From Terriglobus sp. (GTDB taxonomy: Bacteria; Acidobacteriota; Terriglobia; Terriglobales; Acidobacteriaceae): a stretch of 5,743 nt of DNA. Under the pieces are notes generated by a model. The model did not search any database and was not told where the DNA came from. It saw only the letters and a list, made by a program, of their open reading frames with translations. The position numbers and the translations under genes were made by a program. Of this stretch, positions 1 through 5,743 are shown one piece after another (the stretch's first letter is position 1; every line of letters begins with the position of its first letter). The DNA lies in assembly GCA_023265355.1 (NCBI GenBank), contig JAHFTZ010000180.1, positions 1 to 5,743 on the forward strand. The letters run 5' to 3'.

Positions 1-1176
1 CAGCAGATGCAGCACGCCTTCTCCAAGTATCCCGGCGCCGTCTTCGGCTTCTCTCAGGCGATTCAGGACAATGTGGAAGAGGCGATGAGCGGAGTGAAGG
101 GAGAGAACTCGCTCAAGCTCTTCGGCGATAATCTCGACGAACTCACGCGCATGGCGAACCAGATTCAAACGGTCATGGATGGTGTGCGCGGTGTCACGGA
201 CGTCGGCATCTTCAAGGTCAACGGTCAGCCCAGCATGGTCATCAACCTGAACCGCGAAAATGCAGCGCGATACGGGATCTTGCCTGCCGATGTTAATGCC
301 GCGATCCAGGCTGCCGTCGGCGGAGCTCCGATTACGCAGATGGTCGAAGGCGACCGCCGCTTCGATATCGCTCTGCGTTATCCGGAGTCGGACCGCTCCA
401 CGCCAGAGGCGGTCTCACGCATCCTCTTGCCCACACCCGACGGAGGACACGTATCCCTCTCGCAGGTTGCGGACGTGGCCATTCGCGAAGGCAGCTTCAT
501 GATCTATCGTGAAGGCGGACGCCGCTACATCCCCATCAAGTTCAGTGTGCGCGGGCGCGATCTCTCCGCGACCATCGAAGATCTGCAGCACCAGATTCAC
601 GACAAGATCAAACTGCCCCAGGGCTACTCCTTTGCCTGGGCCGGCGAGTTCGATTCACTCCGCAAGGAGCAGCAGAGACTGGCGGTCATTATTCCGATCA
701 GTATGCTCGTGATCTTTCTGCTTCTCTACCTGCAGTTCCAGCGTTGGGTGGACGCGTTGATTGTTCTGGCAACGCTTCCGTTCTGTGCCATCGGCGGCAT
801 CCTCTGTCTGCTGATCACCCACACGGCGTTCAGTATCTCCGCGGCCGTTGGGTTCACCTCGCTCATCGGCGTCGCAACACTGGCGGCTGTCGTCTTCCTC
901 TCAGGCATTCGAAGGATGCAACGCGAGCACGGTGGATCTGAAGCCCTGCGCAGGGGTGCCCTCGACGAACTGCGGCCCGTGATGATGGCATGCCTGTCTG
1001 CTGGTCTCGGTCTGCTGCCCGCGGCAGTGATGAATGGCATCGGAGCACAGGCACAGCAACCACTTGCGCGCGTCGTCGTGGGAGGAATGGTCACCACCGT
1101 TCTGGCGGTGCTCTTCCTTATCCCGCTGATGACCTCGAAGACAAAACCACCGGAGGTCAGCGTCGCCTCCGAGTGA
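1..1176 (+). CDS. RND efflux permease, heavy-metal (CzcA/CusA-like) type, C-terminal part only
   Basis: This is the C-terminal 391 codons of an inner-membrane proton-driven RND pump subunit, the permease of a tripartite export complex with a periplasmic adaptor and an outer-membrane channel. The frame is open from base 1. The family is usually about 1000-1050 residues, so roughly 650 residues (TM1-7 and the first periplasmic loop) lie upstream. Counting from the codon at base 1, residues 1-227 are the second periplasmic loop. They carry HME-type landmarks: GVKGENSLKLFGDNL, the NRENAARYGI segment, AVGGAPITQMVEGDRRFDI and a SVRGRDL stretch. Five membrane helices follow at about 228-246, 250-274, 278-303, 324-346 and 356-376, matching TM8-12, with a short tail. 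TM10 reads GVATLAAVVFLSG where CzcA-like proteins often have a GVAVLNG-type core. The substrate cannot be told: the TM4 proton-relay acids are outside the window, and metal ions or other compounds are possible. The family call is firm, the substrate is not. Confidence 0.93.
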   Translation, partial: QQMQHAFSKYPGAVFGFSQAIQDNVEEAMSGVKGENSLKLFGDNLDELTRMANQIQTVMDGVRGVTDVGIFKVNGQPSMVINLNRENAARYGILPADVNAAIQAAVGGAPITQMVEGDRRFDIALRYPESDRSTPEAVSRILLPTPDGGHVSLSQVADVAIREGSFMIYREGGRRYIPIKFSVRGRDLSATIEDLQHQIHDKIKLPQGYSFAWAGEFDSLRKEQQRLAVIIPISMLVIFLLLYLQFQRWVDALIVLATLPFCAIGGILCLLITHTAFSISAAVGFTSLIGVATLAAVVFLSGIRRMQREHGGSEALRRGALDELRPVMMACLSAGLGLLPAAVMNGIGAQAQQPLARVVVGGMVTTVLAVLFLIPLMTSKTKPPEVSVASE

Positions 1177-1202
1177 GGTTTGTAAAAATACGAAGAATAA
1201 AT

Positions 1203-1238
1203 AAAGCCGAGCGCGACGACCATCGTCCGCTCGGCTTT
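1203..1238 (+). terminator. Intrinsic terminator after the RND permease gene
   Basis: An 11-bp perfect inverted repeat (AAAGCCGAGCG at 1203-1213 and CGCTCGGCTTT at 1228-1238) extends inward by five more pairs (GACGA 1215-1219 with TCGTC 1223-1227), leaving a bulged C at 1214 and a three-base loop at 1220-1222. It begins 27 bases after the stop codon. The downstream T run is interrupted (CTTTGTGTTT). On the opposite strand the hairpin is followed by TTTATTTATTCTT, so it could work in both directions, although no minus-strand gene is evident here. Confidence 0.85.
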
Positions 1239-1373
1239 GTGTTTAACGGGAAGAGATTGGCTTAACCCCGTCTTTCCGTGGGTAAAAGCGGACCGCACCA
1301 CGGCAAATTCCCGAAAGAAAGATTCAGCGCTCCTGGAGAGGTGGAGTGCAACTAGGTCAGATGTCCGGTTGTT

Positions 1374-1398
1374 TTACGTTTTAACGTAATTTACGTTA
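1374..1398. promoter_or_regulatory. Palindromic ACGT cluster, candidate operator
   Basis: A perfect 17-base palindrome with a single central base, TAACGTAA-T-TTACGTTA, occupies 1382-1398. A third TTACGT half-site at 1374-1379 faces its left arm across four bases. The three ACGT cores begin at 1376, 1384 and 1393, so they are spaced 8 and 9 bases apart, close to one helical turn. The cluster ends 93 bases before the receptor start codon in an AT-rich island. This is typical geometry for a dimeric repressor or activator site. The cognate regulator is unknown and no regulator gene is visible in the window. Confidence 0.45.
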
Positions 1399-1408
1399 CA
1401 CGCATAAC
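1380..1408 (+). promoter_or_regulatory. Possible promoter of the receptor gene (weak)
   Basis: CATAAC at 1403-1408 matches four of six bases of a TATAAT -10 box. With a 17-base spacer it pairs with the poor -35 match TTTAAC at 1380-1385. If it is used, the palindrome at 1382-1398 lies within the -35/spacer region, where a bound repressor would block polymerase. The alternative pair TTGTTT (1369-1374) and TACGTT (1392-1397), also 17 bases apart, is no better. Acidobacterial promoters are poorly defined, so this is only a suggestion. Confidence 0.22.
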
Positions 1409-1481
1409 GCTCCTCCTTTAGCGAGTAAGGGTATCCCCGAAAGCTCCTTACGCAACCTGGCCAGAATCAATGGGATTTTTT

Positions 1482-1486
1482 AAGGA
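1482..1486 (+). promoter_or_regulatory. Ribosome binding site of the receptor gene
   Basis: AAGGA lies five bases upstream of the ATG at 1492. It fixes this start, and the protein then begins directly with a proper signal peptide. Confidence 0.75.
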
Positions 1487-1491
1487 CGGTT

Positions 1492-4400
1492 ATGTTTCGC
1501 AGCAAAATGCTTTGCATCCTGTTTTGCCTCTCACTCTTCACCACCTTGCGCCTCGGTGCGCAGGCGCTGAACGCCACCATGAGCGGAACGATCCACGATA
1601 AAACTGGCGCCGTCATTCCCGGCGCTCGCGTCACAGTGACCAACGTCGACACCAACATTGCACAGACCGTCTCGGCAAGCGCAGGCGGAGAGTACAACGT
1701 GCTCAATCTCGCGCCCGCACACTATCGCATGGACGTGGAAGCTCCCGGCTTCGCGCACTACGTGCAGACCGGAATCACGCTCGATGTCGGACAGAAGGCA
1801 AATCAGGAGGTCGCCCTTGAACTGGGCGCATCATCCAGCACGGTAAGCGTCGTGGCGGACACCAACGCCGTGGAGGCCTCTGATGCAACGCTGAGCGACG
1901 TAGTCACGGGCTCCCAGATTCGCAATCTCCCCCTCAACTCGCGCAATCCTTACTCGTTGATCGCCCTCACCCCGGGCTTCTCCGGATCTGTGGGGAACAA
2001 TTACAACTCCATCAGCTACTCGATCAACGGCAGCCGCCAGGGATACACCGATGTTCTGGTGGACGGCATTCCTGGCGGCTTTCCTACGGTGAACGGTAAC
2101 TCCGGCGTGGGCGTCTTTCCGTCGGTCGATGCGATCAACCAGTTCCGCGTGCTCGGCCAGAACTATCCCGCCGAGTTCGGACGCAGCCTCGGTGGCATCC
2201 TGAATACGGCCTTCAAGAGCGGCACGAACGCCTTTCATGGAACCTTATTCGAGTTTGCCCGGAACTCCAGCCTGGATGCGAATGACTATTTCTCGAAGCT
2301 GAATGGAAAAGCTCTTCCGACCTTCCAGAGAAACCAGTTCGGTGGCGTGCTCAACGGCCCCATTCTGCATGACAAACTTTTCTTCCTCGTCTCTGCGGAG
2401 CTTCTTCGCCAGAGCAGCGCGATCTCTACAACAACAACGGTGCCGACGTTGCTGCAGCGGCAGGGCGACTTCTCGCAGACCTTCACCTCTACCGGTGCGT
2501 TGGTCAAGATCTACGACCCCTTCACCACGCGCGCCAATCCTGCGGGCGGCTATATGCGCGATGCTTTTGCAAACAACAAGATCCCCACCACTCAACTCAG
2601 CAAAGTCGGTCAGACGGTCATGAACTACTATCCGCTGCCCAATGTGACAGGCAACACGCTGACGGGCGCGAACAACTACTTTGCCACCACCACCGAAGAC
2701 AACCGCATCGACGGCTGGGATGTGCGGTTGGACTACACGCTGCCGCATAACCAGACGATCTTCGGCCGCTACTCCGACCGTTTTTTCGACGACACGCCGC
2801 AGCCCTTCTTTCCCGCCGCGATCAGCAAGGCAGAGAACCGCATCGAGCAGCGTGACTGGATGCGCAACTTCGTCGTCGACTACACCATTGCTCCCAGTCC
2901 GCATCTGCTCTATGACGTACGCCTCGGTTTCGCGCGTGCGCTGTTTGACTACCTCAACGCAGGTCTTGGCTTCCAGGCCACGGACCTTGGCCTGCCTGCG
3001 GCGGTCGCCAACGGTGGCGGTCTTCCTGTCTTTCCCGTCTTCGCGGCAAGCGGTTACGTGCAACTGGGCAACTCGGACAATCGCCACAACGCCTTCATGA
3101 CCTACAGCCTTCCGCAGAGCCTTACCTGGGTGCGTGGCAACCACACCTTCAAGTTCGGTCTGGACGCTCGCCTGATCCGCGTCAACGATCGCGAGACGCG
3201 CGACACCTCGGGCGACTTTACCTTCACCTCCGGCTTCACGCAGGGGCCGAATCCAAGCACGGCGAATGTCGCGGCAGGTAACTCCATCGCGTCTCTGCTC
3301 CTGGGAACCGGCACCGGCGACCTGATTCAAAACTTCAAGGACGTCGCCTCGCAGAGCTACTACTACGGAGCGTATGCGCAGGACGACTGGCGTCTTACAT
3401 CGAAGCTGACCCTGAGCTTTGGTCTGCGTTACGATCTCGACACACCAAGAACGGATCGCTATAACCGCATTAACTTCTTCGACCCCAACGCTCCTTCACC
3501 ACTGGCACAGCCGTCCGGCATCGCTGGCCTGCGAGGTGGACTCGTCTTTGTCGGCGTCAACGGACGCGACCGACACCAGACGGACTACGACGCCAACAAC
3601 TTCGCTCCGCGCTTTGGTTTGGCGTACGCCATCGATCCGAAGACGGTCATCCATGCGGGCTTCGCCATCGTCTACGGACCGTCACCGCAGGCCGCCGCCG
3701 GTACGGTGGGGCCCTTCGGTTTCCGCGTGCAGAACACATGGGTCAGCACGCTGGATAACATCACCCCTTTCAACACACTGGACAATCCCTTTCCTTCTGG
3801 ATTCCAGCCCGTTCCTGGAGCTTCGCAGGGTCTCGCAACCGGTGTGGGCGGACAGATCGAAGGCTTCCTTCGCAACACCGTCACTCCTTATACAGAGCAG
3901 TATCTGTTCAACGTAGACCGTGAGCTGCCGGGAAACTCGCATATCCAGATCGGCTACGCTGGCAATCACGGCCTCAAACTGCAGCAGAGCCGCGAAGGCG
4001 GCATCGACCTCGATCAGCTGCCTACCTCGGCTCTCTCACTCGGCTCCAAACTCAACGACCTCGTTGCCAATCCATTCTTTGGCGTGATCACGTCTGGTTC
4101 GCTCGCCGCGGCGCAGGTCAGCCGTGGACAGCTACTCAGGCCATATCCGCAGTTCACCAGCGTCCTGCCTCTCTTCCAGCCCGGAGGCCAGACGAAGTAC
4201 GACTCGTTGCAGGTGAAGTACGACAAGCGCTTCGGCGGAGGCTTGCAGGTCAACGCAAGCTACGTCTTCTCCAAAACCTTCGACACAAATACATCGCATC
4301 AGGACAGCTACAACCCCTCAGCGGACTACGCTGTAGCCTCGCAGCACACACCGCATCGGCTTGTGGCGGGCTATATCTACCAGTTGCCCGTGGGTATCGG

Positions 4401-4899
4401 ACGCCACTTTGGCGGACAGATGCCTCGCGCGCTGGACGCTGTGATTGGTGGCTGGCAGGTGAATGGCATCAGCACCTTCCAGAGCGGCAATCCCCTGCAG
4501 ATCACGGCAAGCAACGTCTCCGGTCTGGGCAATCCCATGGAGTACGCCAACTACGATGGAACGAACCCGACGCTGTCGGGCGACATTCATAAGCGCCTCA
4601 ACAAATACTTCAACACCGCGGCCTTCTCACAGCCAGCGGCGTTCACCCTGGGCAACGCTCCGGCGTACGTCTCGCGGCTCCTTTCACCGCGTCTCGTGAC
4701 CACGGACCTGTCTCTCTTCAAAGAGTTCCACTTCTTCCGTGAGACGTCTCTGCAACTGCGCGGCGAAGCCTTCAACGCCTTCAACCACGTGCAGTTTGGA
4801 AATCCAAATACCAGCGTCAACTCCACCAGCTTCGGACAGATCGCCTCGCAGGCCAACACACCGCGCCAGCTTCAGTTCGGAGCCAAGCTGCTGTTCTAA
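1492..4899 (+). CDS. TonB-dependent outer-membrane receptor, Oar-like, with N-terminal carboxypeptidase-regulatory-like domain
   Basis: This is a complete 1135-residue outer-membrane protein of the acidobacterial Oar-like TonB-dependent receptor type, thought to import large or scarce substrates using TonB/ExbBD energy. Residues 1-25 form a signal peptide: Arg3/Lys5, a hydrophobic core, then an AQA cleavage site after Ala25. Residues 29-112 fit a carboxypeptidase-regulatory-like beta-sandwich (SGTIHDKTGAVIPGARVTVT, then GEYNVLNLAPAHYRMDVEAPGF). STVSVVAD (116-123) is a possible TonB box. Residues 130-245 fit a plug (LPLNSRNPYSLIALTPG, SINGSRQGYTDVLVDG, NQFRVLGQNYPAEFGRSLGG). The remainder is a large beta-barrel with family landmarks such as YGAYAQDDWRLTSKLTLSFG (about 625-645), HRLVAGY (about 955), NAFNHVQFGNPN near the end and a terminal Phe. 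Mature-region translation contains no cysteine, as expected for an exported barrel. A hairpin terminator on each side suggests a single-gene unit. The substrate is unknown; polysaccharide fragments or metal chelates are possible, but nothing here decides. Confidence 0.95.
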   Translation: MFRSKMLCILFCLSLFTTLRLGAQALNATMSGTIHDKTGAVIPGARVTVTNVDTNIAQTVSASAGGEYNVLNLAPAHYRMDVEAPGFAHYVQTGITLDVGQKANQEVALELGASSSTVSVVADTNAVEASDATLSDVVTGSQIRNLPLNSRNPYSLIALTPGFSGSVGNNYNSISYSINGSRQGYTDVLVDGIPGGFPTVNGNSGVGVFPSVDAINQFRVLGQNYPAEFGRSLGGILNTAFKSGTNAFHGTLFEFARNSSLDANDYFSKLNGKALPTFQRNQFGGVLNGPILHDKLFFLVSAELLRQSSAISTTTTVPTLLQRQGDFSQTFTSTGALVKIYDPFTTRANPAGGYMRDAFANNKIPTTQLSKVGQTVMNYYPLPNVTGNTLTGANNYFATTTEDNRIDGWDVRLDYTLPHNQTIFGRYSDRFFDDTPQPFFPAAISKAENRIEQRDWMRNFVVDYTIAPSPHLLYDVRLGFARALFDYLNAGLGFQATDLGLPAAVANGGGLPVFPVFAASGYVQLGNSDNRHNAFMTYSLPQSLTWVRGNHTFKFGLDARLIRVNDRETRDTSGDFTFTSGFTQGPNPSTANVAAGNSIASLLLGTGTGDLIQNFKDVASQSYYYGAYAQDDWRLTSKLTLSFGLRYDLDTPRTDRYNRINFFDPNAPSPLAQPSGIAGLRGGLVFVGVNGRDRHQTDYDANNFAPRFGLAYAIDPKTVIHAGFAIVYGPSPQAAAGTVGPFGFRVQNTWVSTLDNITPFNTLDNPFPSGFQPVPGASQGLATGVGGQIEGFLRNTVTPYTEQYLFNVDRELPGNSHIQIGYAGNHGLKLQQSREGGIDLDQLPTSALSLGSKLNDLVANPFFGVITSGSLAAAQVSRGQLLRPYPQFTSVLPLFQPGGQTKYDSLQVKYDKRFGGGLQVNASYVFSKTFDTNTSHQDSYNPSADYAVASQHTPHRLVAGYIYQLPVGIGRHFGGQMPRALDAVIGGWQVNGISTFQSGNPLQITASNVSGLGNPMEYANYDGTNPTLSGDIHKRLNKYFNTAAFSQPAAFTLGNAPAYVSRLLSPRLVTTDLSLFKEFHFFRETSLQLRGEAFNAFNHVQFGNPNTSVNSTSFGQIASQANTPRQLQFGAKLLF

Positions 4900-4903
4900 C
4901 CCA

Positions 4904-4942
4904 TGGGTGCGGGATCACTCTGATTCCGCACCTATTCTTTTT
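4904..4942 (+). terminator. Intrinsic terminator after the receptor gene
   Basis: The hairpin has arms at 4906-4916 and 4922-4932: GGTGCGG pairs with CCGCACC, extended inward by one G-T wobble and three Watson-Crick pairs to an ACTCT loop. Flanking bases 4904-4905 can add two weaker pairs. ATTCTTTTT follows at 4934-4942, giving a classic U-tract. It begins five bases after the stop codon. Confidence 0.88.
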
Positions 4943-4980
4943 GTCATCCCGCAGCGTAGCAAAGGGATCTGCTGTTCTCT
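4943..4980. repeat. Possible dispersed intergenic repeat element
   Basis: The stretch GTCATCCCGCAGCGTAGCAA, followed by AGGGATCTGCTGTTCTCT, resembles the GTCATCC...AGCGAAGC...GGATCTGCT type of short intergenic repeat that I recall as common in acidobacterial genomes. It has a small internal inverted repeat (ATCCC 4946-4950 with GGGAT 4964-4968). Only one copy lies in this window, so repetition cannot be shown from the sequence given, and the call rests on recalled resemblance. Confidence 0.35.
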
Positions 4981-5060
4981 GGGAACAAACCTCGATGGGA
5001 ATCCGGCGAGAAGAAAAAGAATTCAGCCGCAGCCTCTATAGTTGGCGTATCTCTCCAATT

Positions 5061-5064
5061 AAGG
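5061..5064 (+). promoter_or_regulatory. Ribosome binding site supporting the start at 5073
   Basis: AAGG lies eight bases upstream of the ATG at 5073. It is modest but correctly spaced, and better than anything in front of the alternative in-frame ATG at 4995. It therefore favours 5073 as the start. Confidence 0.5.
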
Positions 5065-5072
5065 CAGCAAAG

Positions 5073-5743
5073 ATGCGTTCGCGAACGGCCCGCTTTTGGC
5101 TTCTTGCTCTTCTCCAGTTATGGTTTGCCCACGCCATCGGTTACATGGCGCACGAGTACGCCCATAGTTTTACGGCGTGGCTGCTCCACGCCAAGGCCAA
5201 CCCGCTGGCCCTCGACTATGGCGGAGGGAATGTGAACAACCTTCTCTTCCAAGCAGATATCGACGAGAACGTCGACTACGCTCCGCTCTTCGCTGCCGGT
5301 CGCGACACCTCCTCCGCCCTGATCGCGGTTGCGGGAGTTCTTTTTGGCAATGGCATCTCCTATCTCGCGAGCCGTTTGCTCTTCAGCAAAGCCCGTCAGA
5401 GAGCGAAGCGTGCCTGGGCGATGTTCTTCTTCTGGCTCTGCCTCATGAGCGTGGGTAACTTTCTCTCCTACGTGCCTGTTCGCACATTCGCCACGCACGC
5501 CGATATGGCGACGACGGCCCGTGGGTTGCATGTCTCCGCGTGGGCGATCTCCCTTGTGCTTGGTCTTCCTTTTGCCGCGGCAATCTGGCACTTCTTCGCA
5601 AAGATTTTGCCGGAGGCTGAGGAGATCCTCTTCCCGGCGTCCCTGGTCAGTCAGCGAATCCTGGTCCTGATAGCGGCCTATCTTGTCTTCTTTTTCTTTG
5701 GAGGCGCGGGTATTCGCAACTATGGCAGCGTCTCACACGGGCT
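5073..5743 (+). CDS. Putative M50-like membrane zinc metalloprotease, C-terminus beyond window
   Basis: An open frame of 223 full codons runs off the right edge. I do not recognise a named gene. The protein is hydrophobic, with likely membrane segments at about 8-38, 82-104, 114-134, 153-175 and 194-212. The first contains HEYAH (residues 27-31, bases 5151-5165), matching the HExxH zinc motif and placed as in site-2-protease-like (M50) enzymes, where it sits inside a membrane helix. The third hydrophobic region ends in GNFLSYVP (128-135), followed by FATHADM (139-145). Asn129, Pro135 and Asp144 could correspond to the N...P...D segment that supplies the third zinc ligand in M50 proteins. If so, it would cleave substrates within or near the inner membrane; none is suggested by the neighbours. 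The upstream terminator implies its own promoter. An in-frame ATG at 4995 would add 26 residues, but its ribosome site is weaker and the extension is polar. An inactive homologue or a non-protease membrane protein remains possible. Confidence 0.72.
   Translation, partial: MRSRTARFWLLALLQLWFAHAIGYMAHEYAHSFTAWLLHAKANPLALDYGGGNVNNLLFQADIDENVDYAPLFAAGRDTSSALIAVAGVLFGNGISYLASRLLFSKARQRAKRAWAMFFFWLCLMSVGNFLSYVPVRTFATHADMATTARGLHVSAWAISLVLGLPFAAAIWHFFAKILPEAEEILFPASLVSQRILVLIAAYLVFFFFGGAGIRNYGSVSHG

Larger units (their letters stand above)
1239..1481. other. Non-coding gap between terminator and receptor gene
   Basis: This stretch holds no convincing gene on either strand. It contains a weak 6-bp inverted repeat (CCGTGG 1276-1281 with CCACGG 1298-1303), the AT-rich ACGT-palindrome cluster at 1374-1398, and a 6-bp stem (GTAAGG 1425-1430 with CCTTAC 1446-1451, 15-base loop) that would fall in the receptor mRNA leader. 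I could not match it to a known riboswitch. It most likely holds the receptor promoter and 5' leader. Confidence 0.6.

Noticed and set aside
1..1176. A truncated or pseudogene RND pump starting at the ATG at base 7
   Set aside because: The frame is open to the very first base and the sequence enters in the middle of a periplasmic loop, so the missing N-terminus is due to the window edge rather than gene decay.
726..1301. 191-codon open frame on the minus strand across the end of the RND gene
   Set aside because: It is antisense to clear RND coding sequence and runs through the terminator hairpin. Its translation has no recognisable domain and is rich in Arg, Thr and Ser, typical of a shadow frame in GC-rich DNA.
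1295..1350. Possible cyclic-di-GMP (GEMM) riboswitch, suggested by CACGGCAAA followed by CGAAAG
   Set aside because: The conserved GACGCAAAGCC block that should follow is absent, and the GAAA is not closed by a proper stem, so the similarity is short and likely chance.
1425..1451. GTAAGG/CCTTAC hairpin as a terminator
   Set aside because: The stem is only 6 bp with a 15-base loop and no T run follows. It lies upstream of an active gene start, so it is at most a weak leader structure.
2245..3330. 361-codon open frame on the minus strand within the receptor gene
   Set aside because: It lies wholly antisense to strongly supported receptor coding sequence. Its composition (very high Val, Arg, Ala and Glu, few hydrophobic cores) and lack of any familiar motif mark it as a shadow.
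5118..5591. 157-codon minus-strand open frame at the right end
   Set aside because: It is antisense to the M50-like gene, whose membrane-segment pattern and HExxH motif are much more convincing. The minus-strand product is charged and low in order.

Overview
The window reads as a piece of an acidobacterial chromosome, probably class Terriglobia (the Terriglobus, Granulicella, Edaphobacter group). This is inferred from protein character only. The central gene is a very large TonB-dependent receptor with an N-terminal carboxypeptidase-regulatory-like domain, the Oar-like type that is massively expanded in that phylum. Coding DNA is moderately GC-rich, and the gaps between genes hold AT-rich islands. 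All three genes lie on the + strand.

Layout. Bases 1-1176 are the C-terminal part of an RND efflux permease of the heavy-metal (CzcA/CusA) type. Its N-terminal half lies upstream of the window. A strong hairpin terminator at 1203-1238 closes that unit. The gap of about 315 bases that follows holds an AT-rich palindrome (1382-1398) with a further half-site upstream, the best candidate for an operator or promoter in the window. Next comes a complete 1135-residue outer-membrane receptor (1492-4899) with a good ribosome binding site, followed by a second clear intrinsic terminator (4904-4942). Just behind it is a short stretch resembling a dispersed intergenic repeat (4943-4980). The last gene starts at 5073 and runs off the right edge. 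It encodes a multi-pass membrane protein with an HEYAH motif inside its first hydrophobic segment and an Asn/Pro/Asp-containing segment further on. This arrangement recalls intramembrane zinc metalloproteases of the M50 (site-2 protease-like) type.

How they work together. The terminators on both sides of the receptor make it look like its own transcription unit, so there is no sequence evidence that the three genes form one operon. All three are envelope proteins: an inner-membrane efflux pump, an outer-membrane receptor and an inner-membrane putative protease. No shared pathway can be shown. I saw no tRNA, rRNA, CRISPR array, insertion sequence or phage gene. The most interesting item is the uncharacterised M50-like membrane protein at the right edge, followed by the palindrome upstream of the receptor.
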